64,000 nt of DNA from Nyssa sinensis (GCA_008638375.1 CM018033.1:14239763-14303762); one strand, 5' to 3'. Positions 1 to 12,482 are shown, numbered from the stretch's first letter. A program made the numbers and translations. Notes: generated by a model from the letters alone, not told the origin.

Positions 1-948
1 TTTCCCTCTCCAACGATCTACCCAATCTGAGGCAGGTATATATCTGATTCTTTGAATTTTTAATCTCTAATAGAAATTATAATTTAGTCACAACAGTAAT
101 TAGCTGTTGGGAAAATTAGAAAGAGGTGGGATTGGTGCGGCTGCTGGTGTGGCTGTTGGTGCGGCGGCTGGAATGTGTAGTGGATTGGGGAATAGAAATT
201 CAGCTATTGATTTAGAGGTGGTCCAACCATTTATTTAAATATAGTTTAATTTTTGAATTGAACATGGTTCAAATATTAAATTGAAAATACTGCAGCTACT
301 GGGCGAGAATTTTTGCAGAACTGCTCTGTATAGCAGTTCCAAACAGCAGTAGTAGGGGCTGATTCTTGATTTCAATAGAACCCCATCAAAAGAAAAATAT
401 TTACAAGTGAAAGTAATATAAAGTAATGATTTGATAAAATCCTTATGAACCATTGTAAATTGTAATTGATGGCTCTTGTGGATTATATATATGATAGGCA
501 TAAAAATCATTACAGGACTTCGATTATGAAATTGCCCAAACCAGTTGTTCTACCATGGCAGGAACTGCTTCTGCCGTGCACCATTTTCCCTGCTATTGTG
601 TTGATAGGTTCACCAATTAATGATCAACAATTAGACTCTTTAATTATCAGTTCTCTTCATACACAACTACCCCGAACTGGTTACCCCCAAACAGCAACAG
701 ACTGTTGTTCCAAGCCATCCTGAACTGACTACCTCAGCAACATTTAACTACTATTATCTTTTAAATTTCTTTTGGTTGGAGGTCTATGTTATTTAGCTAC
801 CTCAACAAGAAGTGGACTGTTTTATACGGTTAACAAAGTCTAATTAAAACTCAAATTCTGTTACACGTTACTGCAGCTTAGGAAACCCATAAAACTATTT
901 AGTCATAGCTAATATAAAGGAATGCATATGAAACATTATCGTGGCAGT

Positions 949-984
<36 letters not shown>

Positions 985-2301
985 TATAATCTATTACAGG
1001 TTTTGATCAGGAAAAAGAGATCGTCCTAATAGCTATCCTACCATGGCAGAAATTGCTTCTGTCCCTACACTATTTTATTCACCATTTTGTTGACAAATAT
1101 ATTAGTAAAAGTTGTAGCATATTTACATGAAAGGAGTAGGTAACAACTGTAGCATTGGTATTAGTCTTGGTTCTAAAAGTCAAACTAAGGGGCATGGAAC
1201 TTCATATTAAAACCCGACATTAATAAAGTAGCTAGCAAATATTTCAATAAGATAGAGGAACATAGAACTCATATTAAATTCAAGGTCTAAACACCATGAT
1301 TTAATACCAAGTAATATATATACTACCAAAAAGAAACAAAGTTAAGGTTAGTAAGCAAACTACAGGATTATTAATTAATATATGTGATTGCTGTTTAGGA
1401 CACATGGATCTAGGATTAGCTGGAAGGAATTCTAACCTAGTTTTCAACGAACAGTGAGTAACCTCGACTCCTGACTTGGTGTATAAGTACACTGTCTAGA
1501 TATTATATTTCAAATACTGTGTTGTTTGTCTGATATATTGATTTCATGCTATCAAATGCATAATTTCAATCTGTCTGGTTTTATATCCTGATTTGAAATA
1601 AACTTATCTCTGTTTTTATTCTGATTCCTGGTACCACCTTCGTCTTGAGCACTATAGAGCGCCCCGCACTAATTTAATCTGTGCACTCTGTCTGTTTAAT
1701 CTGCTTAATCTGTTTAGCTCTGCTCATCACGATTTTGCCCTGTCATTTTAACATTTTTAATTGTATTCTTGTTTTATACTACATCAAATGCATGTGTATA
1801 ATTATTATCTCTGAAATACCTGTTTCACAAAAATGCTCTATAAACAAAAATGGTTTGAAATCCATGACAGGGAACCCGTGTTACTCACTGAGCTTATTTA
1901 AGCTCACCCCATTCCCTAACCATTTTTCAGGTGAAGGACCAAGTACTCAGGATTAGGGAGTAGAAGACCCGGAAACTATCATATTTTGAAGATCACACTG
2001 GGAATCACCATTTTTGTATAAATTACCATTTTTGGGATTGTATGTATAAACGAACAAGAAACACTGTTTGTATTATGACTTTAATATCTATATAAATAGT
2101 AGCTCTGCCAGATGTGGTGCATTCTCCTGTTTATTATTCCGCTGCTTAAGATTTATATGGAATGCATCGCCCTTGGAAATATTGATGAATTGCCTGGGGT
2201 TAGGATTACCGTCGATATTTTCATTTCAAAAAAAACCGATGGGTGCCTAACTAGCCGGTCGTGACCCTGGATCCGTATAAGGTGGGTCGGGGGTTGTGAC
2301 A
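1..2301 (+). mobile_element. 3' part of an LTR (LTR-A-like), cut by window start
   Basis: The right boundary is a typical LTR end (GGGGGTTGTGACA at 2289-2301). The last ~180 bases match, in reverse complement, the start of the sequence at 63717-64000: both share the bases around 'gatgggtgcctaact', a run of A, and a GTGGGT box before TGTGACA. After 2301 there is no primer-binding site. Instead the sequence continues as an LTR-B (ccaaatattcttc, as in the LTR-B copy near 31675), so this LTR was inserted into LTR-B. The left end and left target duplication lie outside the window. No reading frame of note is seen; an (AT)n run lies at 951-980. Confidence 0.7.
951..980. repeat. (AT)15 microsatellite
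   Basis: Uninterrupted AT dinucleotide run inside the first LTR. Confidence 0.95.
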
Positions 2302-3903
2302 CCAAATATTCTTCAAAGTCGGCCTCCCCCTCTATACTTCAAGACTTCATCAAGTTTCATGTGCCGGGAGTCTTATCTGTAATATGTAATCCCATAAAGG
2401 GTAAGCACGATGGCTTATATGACATAATATTAATATAAAGAATAAAGATAAGGCGTGGCATGTGCAAAGTGTACATTTATAAGCTATATCTCTTCCAATT
2501 CAATGATGCAATGCAATAGCAATATGCATGACGCACACATGCAACTCTATGCCACACACATGTCTCGCTTCACGGTCCTTCCCTGTTGGAACGCAAGTAC
2601 TAATCGTATGTCTCGCTTCACGGTCTGTCTTCGTTGGATTGCGATTACCAATGGCCAATTTTGGGTTTTTCACCACAGGATCTACACACTCAAAATGTAT
2701 AGCACCAAAGTTCTCAACACATGCCATGTTTTCAAAGATTCACAACATGCCAACATACCTTGATTTTTCTATGCAAATCCAGTGAGGCATTTATCAAACC
2801 CATGTAGTATGCCTTAAATAATGCATTATACATAAAACAAACTATAACTTTTAAACTACAAAACTTTGTCTACATGAACTTAGCATATAATCCAATCAAT
2901 TACACATATAATCATGTTACATGTTCACAACTTAAACAAATTCTCAAAGATTACACAAATACACAAAGTACCAATACATTGAGTAAATCATAACTTTCAA
3001 ACTACAAGATTTTGTCTACATGAACATAAGCTAGAATGTAATGAATTATACATATAGTCATATTACATGCTCATCATTTTACCAAATTCTCAAAGAACAC
3101 ATAAGTACATAAGGCACCAATCCTAAGTTTTCAAAGTAACTATATGCTAGGTGGTTTTCTAACAACAAGTAAGCATGTAAGTCATACAAGTAACTTATGA
3201 AAACACTACTAAACTTAACTCTATTATTTACTTAGCAAAATATCATACCTAGAAGGGTTTTTTCAAACTTAGGGAGTTGTGCTCGTTGTGCAGCTGAACC
3301 AATTAGTAAGAATGTAGCCCTTGAGGTGGGGAACAACTTCCTAAAAGGAAGCCTTGTGAAATTCTAAGGCTAGAGATGAGTTTTGGAAGGTGAAAAGTTG
3401 AAAAACCTAGGTTCTTCTCACCTTTTCTCTCCAAGCACAACCTGCTGTGTATTCTCCAGCATTTTCTGATGATTCTATCTCTCAAGAGCTGTATTTATAC
3501 TAAAGGGGCTAAAGGGTAAAAAGACTTTTTTGCCCTCAATGAGTTGCGGGGTCTCGTTACACTACAACCCATCCCGAAATGCCTCAATTCGACATTCTAA
3601 TTTAGCCAAAGTTCTTAAAATTATTTTAAATGATATTTTCCCAAAAAATTTATTTTCACTTGTTGGCGGGTGCGGCCGGGTCCACCCGGGCCACTCGGGA
3701 TGCCCTTTTCGGGTCCATTTTCAAACTATCTTTGATTAGACTAAAATTCTCACAGGAGGTGTATTTTAATATTCTAAGCATATTTTCCTTCTATGGTATA
3801 CTCAAATGATGCTTCTAGAAATAACTTATGTCTAACTAATGTATGTATGTATAGTGTCTTACTGGCAAAACGAAAAATTACCTTGATTTTTTAGATCTTT
3901 ACA
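2302..3903 (-). mobile_element. LTR-B, U3/R part, minus strand, truncated by the LTR at its left
   Basis: The minus strand begins with TGTAAAGATCTAAAAAAT at 3903, the standard LTR-B start seen also at 21666, 22751, 29756 and 33251. The order of blocks (TATA box, CTAGG-rich first kilobase, duplicated CTTCACGGTC unit at 2565-2640, 'tgtgccgggagtc') matches the LTR at 30458-33251. The 3' part of the LTR is missing because the LTR ending at 2301 is inserted in it. The right flank (aaggt) is the expected 5-bp target duplication, but its partner is outside the window. Confidence 0.8.
3492..3499 (-). promoter_or_regulatory. LTR-B TATA box
   Basis: TATAAATA on the minus strand, ~404 bases after the LTR start. 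The same element is found ~400-422 bases into the other LTR-B copies, so it marks the U3 promoter. Confidence 0.6.
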
Positions 3904-5694
3904 AAGGTGTTAGGCACCCACTCTGTCTGGTTCGAATGGAACAACCTCAAATATTCAATTGTAAGGCTTGTTTATTAAGTGTAAAGAAAGAAAACGTAAA
4001 ATAATGAAGAGAAGAATAATGAAAGCATTAATAAATGGACAAGCTGAATGAAAAACATAAAGAAAAAGGGAACTGGAAAAATGATTTCACTTGGACCCGT
4101 AGGCTTCCTACCTATCCATCATAAGATGGAATCAAAGTCACGTAGTTCTTTACTTTACTCTCTTTTATCAAGAGTGATAAAATGGGGAGATCAACTGGGT
4201 AGGAAAGGACTATTACCGATTTGAGAGTGTACCTTGTTTAGTCGTGACGGTTGAGCAACACTTCAACTATGGATGCTCGGCTCAAGATCATCACTCGAGC
4301 AGAACTCCGGCTTGTTCCTTAACTTGAGAGTGTCACTCGAGAAGGGCTTCAGCGTACTTTTTGATTCGGGACCGTCACTTCGATAGGGCTTTGGCCTTGA
4401 GAGGAAAGGAGGCTAGATAACTTCTTGAGAGAGGGAGAGAGGGATTTAGCACTATAATGACACATGAGGCTATAAAATTGTGGACCTCCAAAATGGTGAC
4501 CAATGGAGTCTATTTATAGAAAAAAATGTGAAAATTTGATCCAAAGGACGATAATCAACCTCACAAATAGAGGGATACGATCATCTCTTGAGTAATATTT
4601 ATGTGTTTAAATAAATGAAAAATCAAATAATTATCCTAGACAATGAATATCCTAAATAAATGAATTAAACATAATTTTAAAAAGAATTATGAAAAATACG
4701 AGAACCTATAAAAATGATGTCTACAAGCAAGAGCAAATAATGTGTAAGAAAAATGGATTTTATTTCTAAATAATCTCCAAAAATGAGGGATAATTAGGAA
4801 GGGTTTTTTAATCATCCTAACTTACATGTATATATTTATATCTACCATATATATCCTATATATATAACATACATCCTATATATATATATGTGATGTATGC
4901 ACCTAAATATAATGTGTAGGTAGACCAATGGAGTGACTACAATGCACCTAGCATGCCACCTAGACCAACATATGGGACTAATAAAATGAATGCATACCTA
5001 GTGCATCAAAATAAGTGAGCTTATTCTAGAAAACACACAAATGTCTACGTTTAATGTATCCTCCTCTAAAGAAAATACTTATCATCTAGATTTATGAAAT
5101 TCTAAAAATGAAAAGTCCTAAATCACTCAATATTACCAAATTTCCCTCAATTTGGTGGAAAACCACAAGATTTCCATAGAACATATATAATGACCAAATT
5201 GCCTCCCCAAGGCATGAAAATGTCCCCAATTTGTCACTAAGGAACTAAAATTACCAAATTACCCCCAAAAGGGTAAAATGATATGAAAATTACAAAAATG
5301 GCCATCAGGTGATTAAAGAGTCCTACTAAGGGTAGGACTGTGTCAAAATTACCCAAATGCCCTCAAAGGGTAAAATGGTGCCATAATCACCTAAATGCCC
5401 TTAGGAGTTGCTAGGCATACCCTTGAGGTCTGAAAGATGTTCAAAATTACAAGAATTCCCTTGAGGTCAAAGCTGTAAAATGACCACACTACCCTTAGGG
5501 ACGAAATATGTGAGAAATTACCAAAATACCCTTAAATAGGAAATATCATAGTAGTTCATCATAAATGAAAAAACTACCCCTAATGAAAGGGTTTCTTGAA
5601 ATATGTAGTAGTAATGACCAAACTATCCTCGCTACGCCATGAAATTATGGTATTGCCATCATAGAATTAAAGATCACAAAATTTGGTGTTTACA
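3904..5694 (-). mobile_element. LTR-C fragment, minus strand
   Basis: The minus strand begins TGTAAACACCAAATTTTG at 5694, a recognisable plant LTR start. The sequence from 3904 (ggtgttaggcacc) through ~5070 matches 62886-63716, where a second LTR-C lies in the same orientation. The block around 4096-4200 (tatccatc..aagatggaat..cacgtagttct) is the clearest shared part. It contains about ten short near-repeats of the type 'aaattaccaaaatgccct' between 5110 and 5560. The left part is cut by the LTR-B inserted at 3903. No coding sequence is seen. Confidence 0.65.
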
Positions 5695-6590
5695 CCTATT
5701 ATATGTTTACGAGATGAAATGTTTTACTTGAATCACCCTAAAATGCTTCCTGTTTTAAGTTCATGTATTTGAATACTTCATGTTTAAAAGATTTGATTCA
5801 AGTATCTTGTATTAGAAAATTTGAACAATCGATAGGATTTATTATTATGAACTATCTTATGCTTCAAAATGCTACTGGTTGTAAACTCATGACAAGGTAC
5901 CAAAATTATTCACGAATTTAGTGAAGCTCACATGAAAATGGAACGATCCAAAAATTTACAGGTGTATAGTCGAAGAAAGGTGATGTGTTTCCTTCCTAAG
6001 GCTTTGCTGGCATATTTTAGAAGGCTTAAAAAGACCTTGTGAACTGTCTAAAAAATCCATGTGATATTAGAAGCGATAAAGTTATGTATCAGCCATGACA
6101 AGTAATAGTTTTGTGAACTTTGTCGCACTTGATATAATTTGAAGTGTGAAGACCAGATGTGAACGTTGGGTATGTGACCTACAACTGATGTGATAGTGAT
6201 ATGTAAGAACTAATGATGTAACTAGTCTTTAAACTTAGTGGCAAGTAATGTAATGTATGTGTATGTATATAAAAAAAATTTAGCCTGACTAAAAGCTCTT
6301 GTTGGATGAATGTGCACTTGTGTGGTTGTTTCTGCTACATATTTAATCTTGTTGTGAAGTGAAATTCATCCAATCTGGTGTGAAGTTAAGCCCGACTCTA
6401 GTTAAACGTGCTCACATACCTTAATTCATAGAAGGTGGGTTTTAGGATATGACAAAGATGGGATCCTTTAGTGGGTCTCACGATAGACTTCTTGAGCAGC
6501 AAATCCCACTTTTGTGAAAGAAGTTGGATAGAGATGAATGATAAAAGATGGGACATCTATCACTACTCTAATAAGAGATAAGATGAATTT
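5695..6590. other. Unassigned AT-rich spacer
   Basis: No long reading frame, LTR terminus, tRNA or clear repeat was found. It lies between the LTR-C start and the beginning of the duplicated host locus. Confidence 0.5.
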
Positions 6591-7339
6591 GGGAAAGAAT
6601 TAAACTCAAGCCATGTTCACAACCAAGTTGCCCCGTTTATATATCAAGTTTATAAAATATTTGTACTAATTATGTAACTACCTGATTATTTAAATCATTT
6701 GTTTGAGTATCATTTACAATTACGTGTTTTGATGTTTTATGAATTTATTTTGTGATGTTTTCCTTAAAATATAACACATGCTTTTTTTTTTTTTTAATTA
6801 TGAATTTAATTAGTCTAAAATGAATTTGGTGCAAAGAAAGACAGGTCAAGGTTTTAGAAGACAGTGATGTGGTACATGGGTAGACAAAGAGGGGTGTAGG
6901 AAAGTTCTCTTTAGGCATGTCAATTAGCATGCCTAATTGAGCCTACCTACATCCCAAGACTGCATCTTGTGCTATCAGGTTGCATGAGCAGCAAAAAAAA
7001 TTATTTTGGAAAAATACATAATATATGACCAAAGCATAACAGTCTAATAGAGGGAAGCATTGGTTAGACCAAACCAAATGGAAATACATTCAAACAACAT
7101 CAACACTTTATTTTGCATAAAAAATACAAAGTCACAATCTAAAGTAGGATATTACAAAAAGAAAGAAAGACAACGCTTGCCTTCTTATTGCCCCCCCCCC
7201 CCCCCCAAAAAAAAAGAGTCACAATATAACTCTTTATGTAACACAATTACATAAAAAGATTGATACTTTAGATCATTGAGCACCAAAATCCAAATAGAAA
7301 AATAAGGTTTCCAAAGGAAGCTAACAAGCACACAAAAGC

Positions 7340-7475
7340 TTATATAGGAGGTGGTGTGAGAGAAGGAATAGTGGGAAGATGGAAATGAGGGAATGTAGGG
7401 AAATTTGGCAGCTTAGGAAGTGGTGGAACCATAGGAATAAGAGGGATTTGAGGAATTGGGGTTGGAAGTGGAATG
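7340..7475 (-). pseudogene. Proline-rich secreted protein gene copy 1, C-terminal part (split by retrotransposon)
   Basis: On the minus strand this piece reads as an open stretch rich in Pro, Leu, Ile and Phe (IPLPTPIPQIPLIP then PPLPKLPNFPTFPHF) ending in a TAA at 7340-7342. It is the missing C-terminus of the gene whose N-terminus lies at 17083-17404. The two halves are separated by the 9.6 kb element at 7476-17082 with GAATG on both sides. The paralogue at 20571-20700 reads the same way. The short IP/LP/KLP repeats and the secreted N-terminus resemble plant cell-wall proline-rich proteins of the PELPK type; that family name is an inference. The gene is dead: insertion plus several stops in the N-terminal half. 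Confidence 0.75.
7471..7475. repeat. Target-site duplication, left (GAATG)
   Basis: GAATG directly before TGTCACGACC. The same five bases follow the other terminus at 17083-17087. Confidence 0.95.
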
Positions 7476-10400
7476 TGTCACGACCCGAAACCCACCCTAA
7501 GCGGATTACCGGATCGCGATCGTCGCCCCGAGACCCGAGGGCCCCGAGACAAGGCTCGCATATGCAGTGGTATCGAATAGATGTGCAACATACGTTTTGC
7601 GGAAGCGTGAAAAACTTTTTCTTTTCTTTTATCATTTTTAAATTATGCACATCCGTTCGGTACTGCCGCTCTATACATAGCATACATGGTTACACATTCA
7701 GAGTATAACTAAAAACTTAAAGACTTCATACATTCATACCATACATATCCGATTTGCCCAGAGGGCTTATTACATGACCTTACTATGTCTACTAATATAA
7801 AAGTACTATTAGAGTTTACAGACTTATCAAAAGAGACTATTTAACCATGTCTTCCCAAAATCAGCAGATTTGTCATCATCGTCCTTAAATCCAAACTGCT
7901 GCTAATTACCTGAAAGGGGGGTCCGAACAAAGTCCGGGTAAGCTAATCTAAGCTTGTGAGCAATTCCAGTATTCGTCATGGGGTTTTTTAATTAGCAGTG
8001 GTTTAGTACATAAGAGTTTGTAAAATAGTCACTGCCAATTGTTCATATAATTGAATACAGAATATATGCATTCCTTGAAACATGTAGCTTTGAAATATTT
8101 AAAACATTCAAGCTAGACTTATACATATGAACTTTAAAACATATAACATATCATGTATTTCCTAAACAGAGTATATAAAACTCAACCATATGCATATTGA
8201 AAATGAGAGTAAAAACATGCTTTCATTTCCAAATCATTTGTCATCTTATCACTTCCATTAGTGGAATCCGTTTCGAACCGGAGTCCCATATTACTTATCC
8301 ATGGAGATATCTCATCTGCCTGAGGGATTAGATCCTGCTACCGGGCATTTTACAGGGCAATTGAGTTCCGTAAAACCCAAAATCCTGCCTATTTTACAGG
8401 GCAACTGAAAACTCAGAATCCTGTCTAAGTGCTTATGCACCATTCATCTTGTAAAACATTTATCATGTGACTTGTCTTATAGATACTTTTCATAAATTCG
8501 TAATAAACATTCGTATACTTGAAATAAGCAAATTCAGAATATTTAACAATAATTGCATTTTAACTAGACATGCTGGAAAGTATTTGAAGGAAAAACTGTT
8601 GCAGAAACCAATCACTAAGCATGTCACAATGAATTTCTAAAACAGAACAATTAAAAACTGAATCATGTAAATACTGAATTTGAAACTTCAAATACTTCAT
8701 ATCTTATACTTTAAACTCTTTTTAAATCATGGAGTTAAATCTCCAATTCAAACACAGGGTTACTCACCTTGTACATTTAGTCCTGCTCTATTTGGGTGTT
8801 TTTCCCTTGGCCTTCTTTAACCTTTGTCGCCATTCTTCCAAAGTTTCCGTATCCTCCTGTTTCTTAAGCTTTCTTGCTGCTAGTTGCTCTTTAGTTATTG
8901 TCTTATAAATAAAAGGGCTTACACAGCATACTTCATTCGTTTTAGAAATCCGAATGCGATTTTGAATCAACTGAAGCTGTCTTTCAAGTTGTTCCCGGAA
9001 AGTTTGCTGTTTGGGGTCTTTTGCTAATTGGGCCCTTGTCTTCATAGGAATAACTTCTCGTTCTTGGCTCATTTTTGGGTTTAGTTAATTATCTGTTTAA
9101 AAACACAATTTACCATGTCAAGAAAATTAGATTTCTACAATCATACTCTTCTGGGAGTTCCATTAACTTTAATTTAAAGTTATTTACTTAACATGTTTAC
9201 GTGTCGTGTCTTTTCGTATTTCATTTCTCGTATTTGCCTCAGTTTAGTTCTTTGGCAACATTTCAGTTCATAGTCATCTAACAGATGCTATTCATCAAAT
9301 TTTATGTCTTTTCATTTTAGACATTTCTTTAGGTCGAATAGACTCTACCATTGAGTCCGGAGTGTTTAAGAAAGTCGGTTTAGACCTTTTCTGATTTCAT
9401 TTTGGCTTTAGGGGTACCAGGGGTATTTTGGTCTTTTTACCCCTTTACGTGTCTTTATTTTTCGGGACCCCGTCTCGTGTCGTGGACCTCACCATTGGAC
9501 TCAGAAGGTCCAAAATAGTAAGAATACATTAATAATTTGTCAATTTTGGTCAAGGGGTATTTTGGTCATTTACCCCTTACGTGACTTTATTTTTCGGGCT
9601 CCGTCTCGTAAAACGGACCCTACCATTAGTCTCAGAATATCCGAAATAGTAAGGATACACTATTCATTTATTAAATTTGGACTTTTTTTGACTTGTTTAT
9701 GGGGCAGGGGCATTTTGGTCATTTTAACATTTTTTAGGGGTCTCAAATTTTTCGGGACCTCATCTCATGTCGTGGACCTCACCAATGGGCTTAGGAGGTC
9801 CAAGATAGTAAGGTTACATATATAACTTGTAATTTTTGGACAACGGGTCATTTCGGAGTAATTAATTTAATTAATTACATTTAATTAAATTAATTTATAA
9901 CATGTAATATATATATTATTAATGGGGAATAAGAAACAGGTTGAATAGGGTGGCACGCTGGCCAGCGTGTCACCTCCCTCCCCATACATCCCACGATCGA
10001 ATCCCACCAGGTGCGGTTGCACATTTTATTTTTTTGTTTTATTTTATATATATTTTATATATAAATTCTGCCCCATGAGTGACACACGCGCATGCGTGGC
10101 CGAGTGGAAAATGAGGGCTTCCCCACGCGCGAGGGTTAGGGATCGAAACCCCATAGCAACAATTTGCTTCCTTTTTCCTTAATTTTTCATAACACGGTTT
10201 ATATATAACCGTATACACCCCTAAACGGCGTCGTTCCAATAACTCGGTGGCAAGCCCCAAGGCTGCCACTTGTCCCGAGTCCACCCACCGTTTTAAACGG
10301 TGCACGAGTCGACTCGGTCGTCTTCCCCGAGCGACCGACTGAAAACCCTAATTCCCGATTTCCTTTTTCTCCTATTTCGTGCAGTTTGGATCCATGGATC

Positions 10401-10852
10401 CTTACTGTTTTTGTCCCAAAATGTTTCTAAGAGATAATCGAGTAAATTGGCATTCGTTTTGGAATTTAAAACTCCTTCATATGTTCGGTTTTGGACATGA
10501 TAGCTAAACCTGTATTAGCCTCGGTTCATACTCGTTTCTTGACCATTTTTTATGAGGTTTGGCTTGTTGTGATCCCCTCTTCATGGAGATCAAATTTTCA
10601 TTTAAATAAACGACTTAAATCATGAGTTTAGAGGTTTGGGGTGTAGACCCGAAACCTGCAACTTAACATTTGAGGGCCTTTGTTCATGCTTTTTGGTCGC
10701 GGTCACACGTTTTTAACATGTTTGTGTGGTCTACAAGAGGTCCCTATACACCAAACCAAGTTTGGTTTCCCTCCGATCAGACCTGCTTGAGCAAGGTCCA
10801 TCCATGGCCGTGGCTTATGGGTCATGCAATCTTAGGTGTTTTTAAGCTAGAT
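7476..10852 (-). mobile_element. Outer LTR, blocks X and Y (3' portion), minus strand
   Basis: On the minus strand this runs from the X start (10852) through a native ~47-base linker (9141-9095) into Y and ends ..TGTGACA style at 7476. Y here is 7476-9094 (1619 bases) and matches 10849-12467 (1619 bases), the same length. X here is 9142-10852 (1711 bases) and matches 14966-16677 (1712 bases). Differences seen by eye are scattered single bases, so the copies are young or homogenised. Three imperfect modules of ~133-152 bases begin near 9420, 9553 and 9705, each with a 'TTTTGGTC', 'TTTTCGGG' and 'GGACCTCACC'-like box. Confidence 0.85.
8788..9072 (-). CDS. 94-residue LTR-internal reading frame (outer copy)
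   Basis: A hydrophilic, Lys/Gln/Glu/Arg-rich frame starting MSQEREVIPMKTRAQ and ending KAKGKTPK, within LTR block Y. It is identical in length and in every residue to the frame at 10871-11155. It contains helix-prone stretches (REQLERQLQLIQNRIRIS and EEWRQRLKKAK) and two Cys in a row. No known domain is recognised. Because both copies sit in one LTR family and were recently duplicated, their identity alone does not prove selection for protein. It could be a chance frame in a long LTR. Confidence 0.35.
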   Translation of the reverse strand: MSQEREVIPMKTRAQLAKDPKQQTFREQLERQLQLIQNRIRISKTNEVCCVSPFIYKTITKEQLAARKLKKQEDTETLEEWRQRLKKAKGKTPK

Positions 10853-12467
10853 AATTAACTAAACCCAAAAATGAGCCAAGAACGAGAAGTTATTCCTATG
10901 AAGACAAGGGCCCAATTAGCAAAAGACCCCAAACAGCAAACTTTCCGGGAACAACTTGAAAGACAGCTTCAGTTGATTCAAAATCGCATTCGAATTTCTA
11001 AAACGAATGAAGTATGCTGTGTAAGCCCCTTTATTTATAAGACAATAACTAAAGAGCAACTAGCAGCAAGAAAGCTTAAGAAACAGGAGGATACGGAAAC
11101 TTTGGAAGAATGGCGACAAAGGTTAAAGAAGGCCAAGGGAAAAACACCCAAATAGAGCAGGACTAAAAGTACAAGGTGAGTAACCCTGTGTTTGAATTGG
11201 AGATTTAACTCCATGATTTAAAAAGAGTTTAAAGTATAAGATATGAAGTATTTGAAGTTTCAAATTCAGTATTTACATGATTCAGTTTTTAATTGTTCTG
11301 TTTTAGAAATTCATTGTGACATGCTTAGTGATTGGTTTCTGCAACAGTTTTTCCTTCAAATACTTTCTAGCATGTCTAGTTAAAATGCAATTATTGTTAA
11401 ATATTCTGAATTTGCTTATTTCAAGTATACGAATGTTTATTACGAATTTATGAAAAGTATCTATAAGACAAGTCACATGATAAATGTTTTACAAGATGAA
11501 TGGTGCATAAGCACTTAGACAGGATTCTGAGTTTTCAGTTGCCCTGTAAAATAGGCAGGATTTTGGGTTTTATGGAACTCAATTGCCCTGTAAAATGCCC
11601 GGTAGCAGGATCTAATCCCTCAGGCAGATGAGATATCTCCATAGATAAGTAATATGGGACTCTGGTTCGAAACGGATTCCACTAATGGAAGTGATAAGAT
11701 GACAAATGATTTGGAAATGAAAGCATGTTTTTACTCTCATTTTCAATATGCATATGGTTGAGTTTTATATACTCTGTTTAGGAAATACATGATATGTTAT
11801 ATGTTTTAAAGTTCATATGTATAAGTCTAGCTTGAATGTTTTAAATATTTCAAAGCTACATGTTTCAAGGAATGCATATATTCTGTATTCAATTATACGA
11901 ACAATTGGCAGTGACTATTTTACAAACTCTTATGTACTAAACCACTGCTAATTGAAAAATCCCATGACGAATACTGGAATTGCTCACAAGCTTAGATTAG
12001 CTTACCCGGACTTTGTTCGGACCCCCCTTTCAGGTAATTAGCAGCAGTTTGGATTTAAGGACGATGATGACAAATCTGCTGATTTTGGGAAGACATGGTT
12101 AAATAGTCTCTTTTGATAAGTCTGTAAACTCTAATAGTACTTTTATATTAGTAGACATAGTAAGGTCATGTAATAAGCCCTCTGGGCAAATCGGATATGT
12201 ATGGTATGAATGTATGAAGTCTTTAAGTTTTTAGTTATACTCTAAATGTGTAACCATGTATGCTATGTATGGAGCGGCAGTACCGAACGGATGTGCATAA
12301 TTTAAAAATGATAAAAGAAAAGAAAGAGTTTTTCACGCTTCCGCAAAACGTATGTTGCACATCTATTCGATACCGCTGCATATGCGAGCCTTGTCTCGGG
12401 GCCCTCGGGTCTCGGGGCGGCGATCGCGATCCGGTAATCCGCTTAGGGTGGGTTTCGGGTCGTGACA
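10849..12467 (+). mobile_element. LTR block Y (U5 end) of the permuted inner copy
   Basis: Plus-strand copy of LTR block Y, ending GTCGTGACA at 12467 directly before a primer-binding site, so it is the true 3' end of a 5' LTR. Its left neighbour should be block X in the same orientation. Instead inverted X ends here, sharing the four bases AGAT (10849-10852) with Y. Two near-repeats of ~35-40 bases, each ending 'TGCCCTGTAAAAT', lie at ~11518-11598. Confidence 0.85.
10871..11155 (+). CDS. 94-residue LTR-internal reading frame (inner copy)
   Basis: Second copy of the MSQEREV frame, same protein as at 8788-9072, starting 23 bases inside block Y. The start context is aaaaATGAGC. In an intact LTR it would lie in the long region downstream of the TATA box and so be within the transcript ahead of gag. 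It has no recognised family. It is basic towards the C-terminus and could bind nucleic acid, but this is speculation. Confidence 0.35.
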   Translation: MSQEREVIPMKTRAQLAKDPKQQTFREQLERQLQLIQNRIRISKTNEVCCVSPFIYKTITKEQLAARKLKKQEDTETLEEWRQRLKKAKGKTPK

Positions 12468-12470
12468 ACA

Positions 12471-12482
12471 TGGTATCAGAGC
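12471..12482 (+). promoter_or_regulatory. Primer-binding site, initiator tRNA-Met type
   Basis: TGGTATCAGAGC three bases after the LTR end, the standard plant retrotransposon site complementary to the 3' end of initiator tRNA-Met. It fixes the direction of the internal region as plus and the LTR end at 12467. Confidence 0.95.

Larger units (their letters stand above)
6590..7475. repeat. Duplicated host locus, copy 1, left part
   Basis: Aligns by eye with 19800-20690: for example 'gtaactacctgattatttaaat' near 6675 and 19890, 'gagcctacctacatcc' near 6938 and 20155, and 'cttatataggaggtggtgtgag' at 7339 and 20570. Contains the 3' flank and C-terminal codons of the proline-rich protein gene on the minus strand. 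A (C)n(A)n run lies at ~7190-7214. Confidence 0.85.

Noticed and set aside
951..980. CRISPR-like or origin-like meaning of AT-rich runs
   Set aside because: Plain microsatellites in a plant repeat region; no spacer structure or initiator sites.
10039..10305. 88-residue frame (MHRLKRWVDSG..) repeated at 15514-15780
   Set aside because: It lies across low-complexity and LTR-repeat sequence with a few differences between copies, and has no protein features. Likely chance opening in a duplicated LTR.
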